From contig JASJEE010000002.1 in NCBI GenBank assembly GCA_030064835.1, positions 1 through 64,000 on the forward strand: 64,000 bases of DNA, in the 5' to 3' direction. Below, piece by piece: positions 43,327-53,541 of the stretch. This DNA is from Microcoleaceae cyanobacterium MO_207.B10. GTDB taxonomy: Bacteria > Cyanobacteriota > Cyanobacteriia > Cyanobacteriales > Microcoleaceae. The notes beneath the pieces are model-generated. The model did no database searches and was not told the DNA's origin. It saw only the letters and a program-made list of their open reading frames with translations. Made by a program: the position numbers and the translations under genes. Numbering within the stretch: position 1 is the stretch's first letter; every line of letters begins with the position of its first letter.

Positions 43327-44478
43327 ATGAACATTCCTGAAGAGACAAAAAAACAACAAAATAAAATTCAGCGAGTGGGTGTTATTGGTGGCGGGCAGTT
43401 AGCATGGATGATGGCGGATGCTGCGAAAAAATTAGGAGTAGATTTAATTATTCAAACTCCTCAGAAAAATGATCCGGCTGTATCTATTGCTCAAGAGATT
43501 ATTTTGGCAGAAATTGATGATGCAAAAGCAACGGTTCAGTTGGCAAGTATTTGTGATGTAATTACTTTTGAGAATGAGTTTATTAATATAGATGAGTTAT
43601 TATCTATGACTCAACACGATGTAATTTTTCGTCCGAGTTTATCTGTCTTAAAACCATTGTTAGATAAATATCAGCAATTGTGTTATTTGCGAGATATGGG
43701 TTTACCAGTTCCTAAGTTTTGGGAGTGGAAAACAGAAATTGATGGTTTATCTTTTCCTCTAGTATTGAAAGCTCGTCGTCATGGTTATGATGGGCAAGGA
43801 ACTTTTATTGTTAAGGATATTGATAATTTAAAATATTATGGAAATAAGGATATTTTAGTACAAGAATTTATTCCCTTTGAGCGGGAAGTTGCGGTTATTG
43901 CTGCTCGTTCTTTTGCTGGTGAAATTAAAGTTTATCCAGTAGTAGAAACTCAACAAGAAAACCAAGTTTGTCGGCGGGTTTTTGTGTCTGATGAAAATCG
44001 GGAATTAGTGAAACAAATAGAAGCGATCGCTCAAACTCTTCTGAACAGTTTGGAAGTAGTGGGAGTATTTGGAATTGAAATGTTTATTACTAAAGAGAAC
44101 AATGTTTTAATTAATGAAATTGCCCCTAGAACTCATAATTCTGGTCATTACACTTTGGATGCTTGTGAGACTTCCCAATTTGAACAGCATTTGCGGGCAG
44201 TTTGTGGTTTACCTTTGGGTAGTACCGCTCTCAAAACCAAAGGTGCGGTGATGGTCAATTTATTGGGTTATGAATTTGCAGAAAATAACTACTTGACAAA
44301 AAGACAACAGTTAGCCCAGATTTCCAATGCTTCAGTTTGGTGGTACGGCAAAACTGAGTCTCGGCCAGGACGAAAATTAGGCCATGTGACGATTTTGGTG
44401 GACGAGGAAAATTCGGCCAAATGTCGTCAGGAGGCTGAGGCGATCGCCTACCTAGTTGAGAATATCTGGTATGGCTAA
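43327..44478 (+). CDS. purK: 5-(carboxyamino)imidazole ribonucleotide synthase
   Basis: The ATP-grasp enzyme of purine biosynthesis that makes N5-CAIR from AIR, bicarbonate and ATP. Seen: RVGVIGGGQLAWMMADAAKKLG, DVITFENEFI, VLKARRHGYDGQGTFIV, VQEFIPFEREVAVIAARS, VEVVGVFGIEMF-like EVVGVFGIEMFITKENNVLINEIAPRTHNSGHYT. 383 aa is normal. The 6S RNA gene follows, the arrangement known from other cyanobacteria. The start is 33 nt after Uma2. Confidence 0.96.
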   Translation: MNIPEETKKQQNKIQRVGVIGGGQLAWMMADAAKKLGVDLIIQTPQKNDPAVSIAQEIILAEIDDAKATVQLASICDVITFENEFINIDELLSMTQHDVIFRPSLSVLKPLLDKYQQLCYLRDMGLPVPKFWEWKTEIDGLSFPLVLKARRHGYDGQGTFIVKDIDNLKYYGNKDILVQEFIPFEREVAVIAARSFAGEIKVYPVVETQQENQVCRRVFVSDENRELVKQIEAIAQTLLNSLEVVGVFGIEMFITKENNVLINEIAPRTHNSGHYTLDACETSQFEQHLRAVCGLPLGSTALKTKGAVMVNLLGYEFAENNYLTKRQQLAQISNASVWWYGKTESRPGRKLGHVTILVDEENSAKCRQEAEAIAYLVENIWYG

Positions 44479-44530
44479 TTAATTAGTATTAAATACTCTT
44501 GGTAACTTTGTAGCAGTCAAAATTCGCTTA

Positions 44531-44567
44531 AAAACTTCTAACTTCTAACTTCTGACTTCTGACTTCA
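44531..44567. repeat. ACTTCTA/ACTTCTG heptamer run between purK and 6S RNA
   Basis: Five consecutive 7-bp units of AACTTCT/GACTTCT. It lies immediately upstream of the 6S promoter. A similar run is at 56946-56990. Confidence 0.85.
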
Positions 44568-44575
44568 AGAAAGGG

Positions 44576-44603
44576 GTGACAGAAAAAAAATAATCGTTAT
44601 AAT
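44576..44603 (+). promoter_or_regulatory. 6S RNA promoter
   Basis: GTGACA (44576-44581) and TATAAT (44598-44603) are spaced by 16 nt, a near-consensus sigma-70 promoter. The expected start, seven or eight bases on, coincides with the 5' side of the RNA closing stem. Confidence 0.75.
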
Positions 44604-44610
44604 GATCAAC

Positions 44611-44796
44611 AGGTTCACTACGACGTTGGTGACTGCCAAAAATGTTTTTTTGACCTACAAATCAAAAAACATGGGAATTTAGATGTTCGAGTGGCAGTAA
44701 ACCGGGCTTGTACCCGGAAACTTAAAACTTGGGCCGAGATACCCACCTGGTATTTTCCAGGTCAAAAGCTGAGGCAAGACGGCGTTGCGGTGGACT
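44611..44796 (+). ncRNA. ssaA: 6S RNA
   Basis: About 186 nt. GTTCACTACGACG at the 5' end (44613-44625) pairs over 13 positions, with three G-U pairs and one mismatch, with CGTTGCGGTGGAC at the 3' end (44783-44795). Internal stems CCGGG/CCCGG and ACCTGG/CCAGGT are readable, as is GTTTTTTTGA/TCAAAAAAC. Position directly downstream of purK, length near 185 nt and rod-like pairing match cyanobacterial 6S RNA, which binds RNA polymerase by imitating an open promoter. No significant ORF should be called here. Confidence 0.88.
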
Positions 44797-44805
44797 ATTT
44801 TTTTT
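44783..44805 (+). terminator. 3' end / terminator of 6S RNA
   Basis: The 3' arm of the closing stem is followed by TATTTTTTTTT, a strong U-tract. The IS1 relic begins at once after this tract. Confidence 0.65.
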
Positions 44806-45411
44806 GGGGTTGGTGGGTGCAGATTCCTGTAAAATCTAAAGAGTCACAAGTTTGCTTACAGCAATCCACTGTCCCAAATGTCTATCATCTCTCGCTTGAA
44901 AAAAAATGGTTTTCGTCGCGAGAAACAATGCCATCAATGTAAAAATTGTGGCCATTAATTTGTTGAATCTCCAAGTAATAAGGCTGATCATCCAGAAGTA
45001 AAAAAACTCTCTCTCAAAATGTATCTCAACGGTATAGGATTTTGAGCCATCGCAAGAGTGAGAGAAAGTGATTATACTACCACTATCAATTGGGTAAAAG
45101 AATCGGCACAACAGTTATCAGATTAACCACTGATGAACTACAGACGTTTGTGGGAAATAAAAAACAGAAAGTTGGGATTTTGGAGTCTGGTTAATCATTG
45201 GAAACCGGGAATTATCCTTTGGGAAATTGGCGATCGCGATAGGGATGCGGAGCATTATCACTCCTGGGCAAACTGTTGAGAGGTTATGGTAAGTTATCCA
45301 GTGTTGGCATAGCTTTTGGTATGTCAGTGACGGTTATCCAATTGCTGCTACATTACTTGAAATTCAAGACTGTGCAAGTTATTCTCTAAGCATTATGTAT
45401 TCACCAACGCC
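44806..45411 (+). mobile_element. IS1-family insertion sequence relic
   Basis: Left end GGGGTTGGTGGGTGCA and right end (complement) GGCGTTGGTGAATACA are imperfect inverted repeats, 606 bp apart. Between them a broken transposase is readable: CPKC (44870), a frame change, then KKNGFRREKQCHQCKNCGH, in-frame stop, FVESPSNKADHPEVKKLSLK, MYLNGIGF, stop, AIARVRESDYTTTINWVKES (InsA-type zinc ribbon and helix-turn-helix), then DELQTFVGNKKQKVGIWSLV of the DDE part. Several stops and a missing C-terminal section make it inactive. Confidence 0.8.
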
Positions 45412-45429
45412 ATCAGGGAAAAATTAATT

Positions 45430-46425
45430 ATGAAAGCAGTTGTAATGACATCGCCAGGAGCGCCCGAAGTTTTGCAAGTACAGCAAGTTCCTGACCCGAT
45501 AATTGAAAATGACCAAGAAATATTGGTGCGTTTGAAAGCTGCGGGAGTTAATCCTATCGATACAAAATTACGCACGCGAGGCACTTTTTTCTCAGATAAA
45601 ATGCCCGCTATTTTAGGATGTGATGGTGCAGGTATTGTGGAAGCTGTTGGTAAAAATGTGCATAATTTTCAAGTGGGAGATGAGGTTTATTTTTGTAATA
45701 GTGGCATAGGAAATACTCCTGGAAATTATGCAGAATTAGCTGTAGTTGACGAAAAGTTTGTCGCCAAAAAACCTATTTCTTTAAGCTTTGTTGAAGCTGC
45801 TGCTGCACCGTTAGTTTTAATTACGGCTTGGGAATCTTTATATGACCGAGGAAATTTACAAGCTGGCAGGAAAGTATTAATTCATGGTGGTGCAGGTGGG
45901 GTCGGTCATGTAGCTATTCAGTTAGCAAAGTTACAAGGTGCTGAGGTTGCTACTACTATTAGTTCCCAAGAAAAAGCAGATTTTGTCAAAAGTTTAGGTG
46001 CAGATTTAGCAATTTTTAAAAATACAGATTTTGTGCAAGCTGTCTTAGATTGGACGAATGGAGAAGGTGTAGATTTAGCGTTTGATACTATTGGGGGAAA
46101 AGTTTTTTATGATACTATTCCAGCAGTGAAAGTTTACGGTGATATAGTAACAATTTTAGAACCAGATACTAGCTTGGGAAATTTAAAAGTTGCGAGGCAA
46201 AGAAATCTGCGGATAGGATTAGAATTAATGTTAACTCCAATGATGAAAGGATTAACAGAAGCTCAGGTAGATCAAGCTAAGATTTTGCAGCAATGTGGGC
46301 GGTTATTTGAGCAAGGAAATTTGAAAATTCATGTGAATAAAAGTTTTGCTTTGGATGATGCAATAGAAGCGCATCGAATGTTAGAAGCAGGTTCGATGAT
46401 TGGTAAGATTGTTTTAACTATTTAA
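45430..46425 (+). CDS. Zinc-independent alcohol dehydrogenase / quinone oxidoreductase
   Basis: A 331-aa medium-chain dehydrogenase/reductase of the quinone oxidoreductase type. Seen: MKAVVMTSPGAPEVLQVQQV, KAAGVNPIDTKLRTRG, PAILGCDGAGIVEAVG, the NADPH-binding loop VLIHGGAGGVGHVAIQLAKL and the C-terminal DDAIEAHRMLEAGSMIGKIVL. The zinc ligands of alcohol dehydrogenases are absent. Full length. Its start lies 19 nt after the IS1 relic, so its native promoter may have been displaced or supplied by the insertion. Confidence 0.9.
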   Translation: MKAVVMTSPGAPEVLQVQQVPDPIIENDQEILVRLKAAGVNPIDTKLRTRGTFFSDKMPAILGCDGAGIVEAVGKNVHNFQVGDEVYFCNSGIGNTPGNYAELAVVDEKFVAKKPISLSFVEAAAAPLVLITAWESLYDRGNLQAGRKVLIHGGAGGVGHVAIQLAKLQGAEVATTISSQEKADFVKSLGADLAIFKNTDFVQAVLDWTNGEGVDLAFDTIGGKVFYDTIPAVKVYGDIVTILEPDTSLGNLKVARQRNLRIGLELMLTPMMKGLTEAQVDQAKILQQCGRLFEQGNLKIHVNKSFALDDAIEAHRMLEAGSMIGKIVLTI

Positions 46426-46866
46426 TGTTGAAAAAAGAATACTATAAAAAGCAAAGGTCTAAATGTTTAGTGAACAATATAGCATTTCCCACCTTTTGTG
46501 AGGTACACCGCTTTCGATCCCCCCTAACCCCCGTTTAACAAAAAGCGCAGTATCCTCTGGCTTCCCCCTTCCCAAGGGGGACGGGAGGGGGATATGCGGG
46601 GGGGAAATGGAAGTCCCCCTTGAGAAGGGGGATGCGCGGGGGATTGTTGATGTACCTCACCAGACTGAAAAACGCTATAGCTTTTATAATTCCTTTTAGA
46701 TATAGCAATCCTAAATGGGTTGTGAAAATTTTGATAACAGTAACTGAAAACCTTTAAAATTATCAATTCTGTAGGGGCGATTTCCGTTCCGGAATGCTCC
46801 TAATTACGCGAATCGCCCCTACAATCATTTCTTTTTTTATTTATTCTTCTCTCTTCCTGCTGAAAA
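46426..46866. other. Spacer with family G, E and M repeats
   Basis: No gene. Family G copy 2 (46478-46680) carries a C-rich/G-rich interior with CCCCCTT...AAGGGGG hairpins. A family M left end follows (about 46700, TATAGCAATCCTAAATGGGTTGTG), then a family E palindrome (46771-46825). Confidence 0.6.
46478..46680. repeat. Family G inverted repeat, copy 2
   Basis: TATAGCATTTCCCACCTTTTGTGAGG at the left and GTACCTCACCAGACTGAAAAACGCTATAG at the right. The interior is a different sequence from copy 1: GC-rich hairpins (CTTCCCCCTTCCCAAGGGGGACGGG). Confidence 0.65.
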
Positions 46867-49046
46867 ATGAATCGATTTTTTTGTATAGTTATTTGTTTAT
46901 TATTACTTTTTATCCCCCAACCTGTATTAGCAAATGATACCCCACCAGAAGCAATACCTTTAACTCTATAACTATTACAACAACGCCTTAAATATCCTGT
47001 AAATAGTGATGGAATTCCTACTGTAGACTTACAAAATTTAATTATTGATTTAACTCCTGAAAATTCGGAATTCAGAGACCAATTTTATCAACAACTACAA
47101 ACTACTCTCAATCAACCTGGAAAAACTATTGGTTTAGACCTAAGTAACTCCCTAATTAAAGGAGAATTTATGGGCAGTAAATTAGGATTACGCGCCCCTT
47201 TAGTCGGAGATTCATTATCACCTTTATTCACACAAGCAGAACTTGAAAAATTTCAACAAGACCAAGTTCTGATTTCTCAACTTAGACAATTTCCAGTTAT
47301 TATGGAAAGTTCGTTAGTCATTCCTAGACAAATCACAATTTTCCAGGGTCTTTTGAAGTTAGAAAAAGTCAAATTTACTGATGCTATTAATTTTACTAAT
47401 ACTTTTTTTCTAAATCGCGTTGAAGCTACAGGGATAATTATTGCTACTGATGCTAAATTTTCTGGCAGTAGATTTCGAGATATAGTAAATTTTACTGATG
47501 GATTTGTTGGTGGCAAAGTGCTATTTGAAAATAGTATCTTTTTTGAGAAAGCTAGGTTGAACCATCTGCAATTTTTGGGGGAAGTTAAATTTCAAAATAG
47601 TAGATTTGAGAATGTGACTAATTTTCATCAAAGTTTGTTTCGTAAGGAAGCAAATTTTCAACAAGTTAAGTGGCAGGATAATGTGAATTTTAACGAATGT
47701 AAGTTGGAATAAAGAGGATTTTTCTCTAATATCATGTTCGGATAATCAGTTATAATAAAATTTAAGGACTGACAGTACCGACAGTACCAAAGAAATACTG
47801 AAATTATCTTTACTTTTCTCCTTTCTTCCCTCCTGAGGACTGAGGACTGACTCCTCACAACAGTTATTTATAAGTATTCAACCGAACATGATATAAGTCT
47901 CGGTTCGCTAAGTCTTGATTTTTAACTCATGTATATTTTGCAAATTCCGTAACTTTTAGAGAAACTTTTTTCCAGGAACAAGTAGATTTAAAGGGGGCAA
48001 GTATTGAAAATTATTTTGATTTTAGTGACGCTAAATTTGCTGTAAATTCTTATCTAAATATACCGGAGTTAAGTTTTGATTCTGACCAAGCAAAAATTAT
48101 TGGAGATGTTGGTCAAATAGGCAAAATTATTTCTTGACCTGCTTTACAAGGTAATGATAATTTATTACGGAATTTAGTCAAAAATTTTCGTCTACAGGAA
48201 CAAGTTTCAGATGCTAATCAAGTAGAATATTTGCGGGCAAGATTACAGTTAAGAGATTTGAAAGATTGTTTATTCAGTTTAACTTTTTCTCCAAAAGTTG
48301 ATAGTCAAGCTAGAAAAGTCTGTCCGCAAAAATCTGCTTCTACTTATAATTTATTTGCTATTGGTTGGCACTGGTTATGGTTAAATTTATTATTGTTATT
48401 GAGTGGATATGGTACGAGTTTTTGGTTGGTTTTTGGAGTAGGTTTAATCGCGATCGCTTATTTTGGTTTATTATTTTGGTTTGTGGATAAATGGCGACGC
48501 AGACTACCTAAACCTATTCTTCCTACTGTTGAGGAAACCGGGTGGATGTTGGGTAGTTTTAGTATTTTTTGTCTGGTTAGTTTAACAGCTATTTTTAATA
48601 CTTCTGTTCAACCTTTTTTAACTCTTGCTTGTTTAGCAACAGTGATTTTGGCTTTTCCAATGATTATATTGGGGCGAATTTATTGGCAGGGTCGTTATCA
48701 CAATTTAATGAATGTTTCTTACTTTACTGAAGAGGGAGATATGGGACAGTTAAGATTAATGATTTGCAGATTGCCAATCATTCCTAGAACTCCATTTTTT
48801 CGCGATCGCTATATGTCTATTTTATGGGAACGTCGTTGGAATTGGTTAAATTATTATGATTTTAGTCTCAATAACTTACTTAAATTTGGCTTTAATGATT
48901 TACGTCTCCGGGATGAATATTTACCCGGTTTAATTTCTACTTTGGTTTGGTATCAGTGGATATTAGGAATGTTTTATTTAGTCTTTTTATTTTGGACTTT
49001 ATCTCGGACTATCCCTGGATTAAATCTATTAATTTATTTGAAATAA
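46867..49046 (+). pseudogene. Pentapeptide-repeat membrane protein, disrupted
   Basis: A once single gene in pieces. It starts MNRFFCIVICLLLLFIPQPV (signal peptide), meets TAA at 46969, then continues in the same frame through DLQNLIIDLTPENSEF and pentapeptide-like repeats (VKFTDAINFTNTFF, VKFQNSRFENVTNF, NVNFNECKL) to 47712. A family H MITE (47729-47894) follows. The reading resumes in another frame (VTFRETFFQEQVDLKGASIENYF), meets TGA at 48135, and ends in a domain with four or five membrane segments (WLNLLLLLSGYG; FGVGLIAIAYFGLLFWFV; FSIFCLVSLTAIFN; ACLATVILAFPMIILG). Pieces at 47170-47712 and 48231-49046 remain open and could still make fragments. Confidence 0.85.
47729..47894. mobile_element. 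Family H MITE, copy 2, inside a gene
   Basis: Ends ATATCATGTTCGGATAATCAG and TATTCAACCGAACATGATAT form an imperfect inverted repeat like copy 1 (27786-27899). Flanked by TA-like dinucleotides (TCTA/ATAAG), consistent with a TA target. The interior has GAGGACT/AGTCCTC-like heptamers. Confidence 0.8.
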
Positions 49047-49052
49047 AGCTCT

Positions 49053-49125
49053 GTAGGGGTGGTTCTCTGTAGGGGTGGTTTCGCCTTTGCGGAGCATTCC
49101 GGAACGGAAACCACACCTACTTTTC
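49053..49125. repeat. Family E palindrome
   Basis: CTGTAGGGGTGGTT appears twice, then GCGGAGCATTCCGGAACGGAAACCACACCTAC. The arms GTAGGGGTGGTTT and AAACCACACCTAC are complementary, forming a long hairpin between two convergent genes; possible bidirectional terminator. Confidence 0.6.
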
Positions 49126-49156
49126 AACACAACCAATAAATAATCATTTTAACTAA

Positions 49157-49852
49157 TTAAAATTTCGGAATAACTGCAGTTATCAACCAATATAGTTTAT
49201 GCTTAACACTTTTCTTTTCTACTTTTGTTTCTACACTTGTAGGTTGTTTCATTACTTGTAATAAAGAACTTAAAGCATAATCCTCAGAGGAATTAACTTG
49301 TCGATCCAAAAGAGCAATATTCATAGCTAAAGGAAGAGCGATCGCTGCCACATCTGGCTCTAATTCTTCAATTAATAAATCGATAGATTGAGGCACTCTA
49401 ACTGCAGAACGAATTCCTTGCAACATCTGTTCATTTAATCCTAAATCTTGCAAATTAGGGGAAATTTCTTCCCACTTAATTTTTTGATTTGGCTCCCCTG
49501 CTTGAATAACATAAGCTAGCAACCTTTGGAGTTTTCCTTGTTGCTTAGTTGTCATGCTTTCAATAGGTTCATTTGCAGTTATTTCTTGAGAATTATTTTG
49601 ATATTCTTCTGATTTAACACCATCGACAATTTTTTGCCAATCTTGATGATCACAAGATTCTGGTTGTTCTACAGTTAAAGAAATAGTTATTTTTTTGTCT
49701 GCACTAGAATCAAGTTGCGTTACTTCTGCTTTTACTCCCAGGAAACCTAGCCATTTAGCAATAGTATGAATTAATGTTAGACGGGTTGCCTGACAGTTTG
49801 CTAATAATCGGACTTGAGTCCGAACCATAGGGCGAACTATTTGTGTCAGCAT
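49157..49852 (-). CDS. Hypothetical protein, 231 aa
   Basis: Not recognised. The first 60 residues look like a small alpha/beta module (LANCQATRLTLIHTIAKWLGFLGVKAEVTQL, KKITISLTV), followed by a polar linker and a helical C-terminal half (KLQRLLAYVIQAGE, GLNEQMLQGIRSAVRVPQSIDLLIEEL, DVAAIALPLAMNIALLDRQVNSSEDYALSSLL). The end, VKHKLYWLITAVIPKF, is mildly hydrophobic. The helical half recalls TerB-like acidic helical domains only loosely. Codon pattern matches neighbours, so it is likely a true gene. Confidence 0.7.
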   Translation of the reverse strand: MLTQIVRPMVRTQVRLLANCQATRLTLIHTIAKWLGFLGVKAEVTQLDSSADKKITISLTVEQPESCDHQDWQKIVDGVKSEEYQNNSQEITANEPIESMTTKQQGKLQRLLAYVIQAGEPNQKIKWEEISPNLQDLGLNEQMLQGIRSAVRVPQSIDLLIEELEPDVAAIALPLAMNIALLDRQVNSSEDYALSSLLQVMKQPTSVETKVEKKSVKHKLYWLITAVIPKF

Positions 49853-50159
49853 AAAATAAATGTACTGTCTTAACTAGAAATTTACCTATTTATAGGATAG
49901 CTAATTTTTCTGTATAAAATAGCAGTTTTAGCTACCAATTTTTTCTAAGCTTGAAGTAGGATAGTCCGATTAAATTTACAACGGTGAAGATTTTGTAAAT
50001 AGCGGGAGCTATGGCAAAAATAAATTATTTTTTCTTTTTGTCAATTACATCTTGTTAAAATTTATCTAAAATTTTTAACAATAATTTAGAAGTATAAAGG
50101 CTAAAAAAGCTGATAGCTGTTGGCGCAGCATTCCGTAGGAAATGCTTACTATTTTTTAT
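49853..50159. other. Short spacer, no gene
   Basis: AT-rich, with a family E core at 50120-50150 (GTTGGCGCAGCATTCCGTAGG) next to the 3' end of the STAND gene. Should contain the promoter of the 231-aa protein. Nothing else visible. Confidence 0.5.
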
Positions 50160-53087
50160 TCAAGGCATTCTGGCAAAATGTTCTAACAATAGTCGGTGAA
50201 TAAAAATATAGCCACCACCAACTTTTTGGAGGAAAATTAATTGTGTAGCGTAGTCGAGAAAACGAGCATAATTCCAAGGAATATAACCACTCAAATATAA
50301 AATAACTCGTAAAATAAAATGTTTGACACAAGCCTCTCCACCTCCCACCGCCAATCCAAAAATTAATCCATATTGACCCCAAGTTATGAAGTACCAGTCT
50401 AATAATTTAGCAGTTAAACTCATTACTATTGCACCAACTAAACCAAAAATAAAAGCATTTTTAGTTGACTGCCAAATTCCTTGATTAGGAACAGTTACTT
50501 CTTCTATTCCCGGACCCGTCATACCACGAACTATTCCTAAAATTAGTCCTAAACTTAATCCAGCCATTGCTAATCTAATTATCAAATCAGTGAGATAACT
50601 AGGAATTTTGAAATTAGACAGAAAAATAGCTTTTGATATAATTATACATATGAATAATATACCAGAAATTATTCCTACAGTCATGCCAATAATTACTCGG
50701 TTGATAGTATATTTTCCCAACCATCTTAAAGTAGTGACTGTTTGAATACTTTTAAATCCAAAAAAACGCCAAAAATATATAAAACAAAATATTACAAGTA
50801 ACACCATTACAGGCAATCTTAATACTCGATAAAATAGATTCCATAATAAGAGGAAGATTATCGTTAAAAGAGTAATAAGATAAGCGATACTAGAAATTTT
50901 ATTTCGTAGCCAAGTTGGCTGAATTCTTTCAATTAAAAATACAGTTTCTGACTCCCTAACCATCTGTTTTGCCAACCAACTTAGCCAACTTTTTACTTTC
51001 TCTTGAGAATAGGGAATATTAACTGCTCGACGTTTGAAAATTCGGTCAATATAAGCATTAAATAAATGTTCTCTCAGTTCACTATTACTTCGACTTGGTA
51101 ATTCTGTAATTGAAATTCCTTGATAAGCCAAACTAATAATACTTAAGATTAAAGGAGACTGAGCAAATTCTTGTAATTTCACATCAGATTCTAATGCTTT
51201 TCTCACCGCAGCTAAATCAGCACCAGCAGTTTTTAAATACTCTTGAACCTGCTCCAAACTTAACGGCTGTAAATAGATAGCAGCTTGAAATATCAAATTC
51301 CCAGAAAGTGCTTCATAATCGCGAATTCGACTACAAACTATCATTTCTGTTTGTCCATATTCTTGACAAAAATTATTCAAACTATCCACACAATCTTCTC
51401 GTTTATCCCTACTAACTTCATCTAAACCATCTAATAATAAAAGTAATTTTTGCCCTTGTATCCAACTTTTCCCAATCTGTTGAGAAACTTGATATTTAGT
51501 ATGTAATTCCAGCACCAACCAATCAGCGATCGCTTGTTTTTTTCCCTGCCAAGAAGAAAGGTTAAAAACAACAGGTATAGACTGACTTAAATCAGCTTCC
51601 GTTCTATTAATTAAATCTCGCGCTAACTCTAATAAACTTGTAGTTTTCCCAGAACCAGGTTCACCTAAAATTAATAAAGTACGTCCTGCACCTAACTCAT
51701 CAAATTTATCAATAATTCGAGTACCAGGCGGTAATTCTGCTTGCGGATTTTCTAAATCTTGCCATACCAAACCCCAAGGACGAGTTACTGCATCTTTTCG
51801 TTCTGCTAATCCCAGTTCAATTAATACTTTGCCATGCAAAGAAGTTTCTAAAACACCCTTCACCCAATAATTTTTTACCTTGTTCAGCAATATCTGACAA
51901 TTCCGATATTCTTGCTGACTCATTAATGATTTCGTCTCTGATTTAACAGATGAATTCTTATCTGCTAATATTCCCGCTTCTGCTAAAGCATTATTTATCC
52001 AATTTTGATTAAAAATAGCTTCATAAATGCGGTTATAAACTTTTAGCTTACCTCGCTGCTGCACAACCAAACCAGTTAAGCGTAATTCTAATTCTTCTGA
52101 ATTTTGATTAACTTTTACTCCCTTACTCTGCCAAATTTTTTGATATAACAATAATAACTTCTGCCGTTGAATACTTAATAATAAGCGGTCACGAATAGTT
52201 CTTAAATGTTGTGGGTCATCCTGGCTTTCCCAATTATTTATGATCATAGTTTGTACCAAATCTTCGACCCATACTATTTCTTTATCAGTAGTAATAGAAG
52301 ACTCATATTTGAGGGCAAGTTGACACAGTTTTTGAGTCAGAAAAGGTTGCCCATTCGTCCAATTTAATATTGCCTGTAATAATGCTTGACTATTAACAGA
52401 TACTGTTGCTAATCCTGTGACTAAAGGTTGAGCTTCCTTAAAAGTAAAACCAGTTAATTCAATTGCACGACCAATATTAAACGGACTATTAAATTTATTT
52501 TTAATTAAATCTGCGGGAGTAACTACACCTAAAAAAGTAAAAGCCAAACGTTTGTAATCCTGATTGTCTGCCCTTTTATCATAACAAGACCGAATTACCG
52601 TAAAAAAATCATCTACTTGAAAATTCAAACTGAGAATACTATCAATTTCATCAATAAAAATTACAATTTTTTGGGGAATTAACTTGAGAATAGTTGATTG
52701 AATAAACTTACTGAAACGCTGCCCATAAGATAAATTATGATGCTCAAACCACCAACTTGTTAAATCAAAGCGATCGTACAAATTTAAACTACTAACAATA
52801 CTATCAATTACTCCAGCATACCATTGTTCAGGAGTAATATCCAAATTACCAATCGCACTCAAATCAATAGCCGCACAAATAACACCTTCAGACTGTAACT
52901 GTTGCATAATTTGTACCCGCAAACTAGACTTACCCATCTGTCGAGAATTTAAAACATAACAAAATTCTCCCCCTTTTAAACCCCGGTATAAATCTAAATC
53001 TGCTTGACGTTTAACATAAGTGGGAGCATCAACTGGTAAACACCCACCGACGTGATATTTATAGTAATAATTATGTGATTTACTCAT
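50160..53087 (-). CDS. Tandem AAA-like + NACHT STAND NTPase with membrane C-terminus
   Basis: A 975-aa protein. Residues 20-370 are an AAA-like (AAA_35-type) domain: [20 protein letters not shown], Walker [10 protein letters not shown] (47-55), Walker [10 protein letters not shown] (141-149). Residues about 440-720 are a NACHT domain: Walker A GEPGSGKT (475-482), Walker [12 protein letters not shown] (548-558), sensor ICSRIRDYE-like [11 protein letters not shown]. From about 735 to 950 there are five to six membrane segments ([72 protein letters not shown]). No WD40 or TPR sensor. Signal-transducing NTPases of this kind act in regulated cell death or defence; the transmembrane part could be the effector, which is inference. 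Upstream start ATG with divergent kinase gene 450 bases away. Confidence 0.9.
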   Translation of the reverse strand: MSKSHNYYYKYHVGGCLPVDAPTYVKRQADLDLYRGLKGGEFCYVLNSRQMGKSSLRVQIMQQLQSEGVICAAIDLSAIGNLDITPEQWYAGVIDSIVSSLNLYDRFDLTSWWFEHHNLSYGQRFSKFIQSTILKLIPQKIVIFIDEIDSILSLNFQVDDFFTVIRSCYDKRADNQDYKRLAFTFLGVVTPADLIKNKFNSPFNIGRAIELTGFTFKEAQPLVTGLATVSVNSQALLQAILNWTNGQPFLTQKLCQLALKYESSITTDKEIVWVEDLVQTMIINNWESQDDPQHLRTIRDRLLLSIQRQKLLLLYQKIWQSKGVKVNQNSEELELRLTGLVVQQRGKLKVYNRIYEAIFNQNWINNALAEAGILADKNSSVKSETKSLMSQQEYRNCQILLNKVKNYWVKGVLETSLHGKVLIELGLAERKDAVTRPWGLVWQDLENPQAELPPGTRIIDKFDELGAGRTLLILGEPGSGKTTSLLELARDLINRTEADLSQSIPVVFNLSSWQGKKQAIADWLVLELHTKYQVSQQIGKSWIQGQKLLLLLDGLDEVSRDKREDCVDSLNNFCQEYGQTEMIVCSRIRDYEALSGNLIFQAAIYLQPLSLEQVQEYLKTAGADLAAVRKALESDVKLQEFAQSPLILSIISLAYQGISITELPSRSNSELREHLFNAYIDRIFKRRAVNIPYSQEKVKSWLSWLAKQMVRESETVFLIERIQPTWLRNKISSIAYLITLLTIIFLLLWNLFYRVLRLPVMVLLVIFCFIYFWRFFGFKSIQTVTTLRWLGKYTINRVIIGMTVGIISGILFICIIISKAIFLSNFKIPSYLTDLIIRLAMAGLSLGLILGIVRGMTGPGIEEVTVPNQGIWQSTKNAFIFGLVGAIVMSLTAKLLDWYFITWGQYGLIFGLAVGGGEACVKHFILRVILYLSGYIPWNYARFLDYATQLIFLQKVGGGYIFIHRLLLEHFARMP

Positions 53088-53541
53088 TGATTTAAACTAA
53101 AGCAAATAATCCCAATTATACAACTATTTGCTACAAATAATTCTCTATGTTTGAGGTTGTAGGTGAATTAATAATTCATAGTTAATAATTAATAATTAAT
53201 AATTTACTAGTTAGTTTATTTGTAACATTCTCCCGCCGGATAGCCACCGGATATTCACTTGCGCAAGTATAAGATTTATCATCGCATCAGCGGGGATGGG
53301 TACAAGGTTTATTCTTCCGTAGGTGGGGAAGAGAGCAAGATTTTTTCAATTTGGTATATTAGTATAATACACATCTAAATTTGAATAAAAATTTTTGCCC
53401 TAACAATGGCCTTTTTTCCGCTTAATATAAATATTTGTCAGGCAATTAATAATTAAGAAAAATTATTTTTAACTGAAACTGTCGCTCAATCCTAATTAAT
53501 CGGGTATCCTAGAAATTACATCTTAGAAACAATCACTAATT
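53088..53541. other. Divergent spacer with family F array
   Basis: No gene. TAATTAA runs (53170-53200), then TTACTAGTTAGTTTATTTGTAACATTC and a family F array at 53232-53335 ending TTTCAATTTGGTATA. The same order (AGTTTATTTGTAACATTCTC then F units) occurs at 14885-14990. Confidence 0.55.

Noticed and set aside
44621-44634. CGACGTTGGTGACT as left end of the IS1 relic
   Set aside because: It resembles the right end, but it lies within the closing stem of the 6S RNA. The better left end is at 44806, after the U-tract.
44691-44942. 83-codon ORF starting MAVNRACTRKLKTW
   Set aside because: It runs through the 6S RNA stems, its U-tract and the left end of the IS1 relic. The sequence is explained by the RNA and the insertion.
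46524-46766. 80-codon ORF rich in Pro/Gly
   Set aside because: It is translation of the GC-rich hairpins inside a family G element.
47850-47870. ACTCCTCACAA resembling the core of the small RNA Yfr1
   Set aside because: It is one arm of a GAGGACT/AGTCCTC hairpin inside a family H MITE and lacks the flanking Yfr1 stems.
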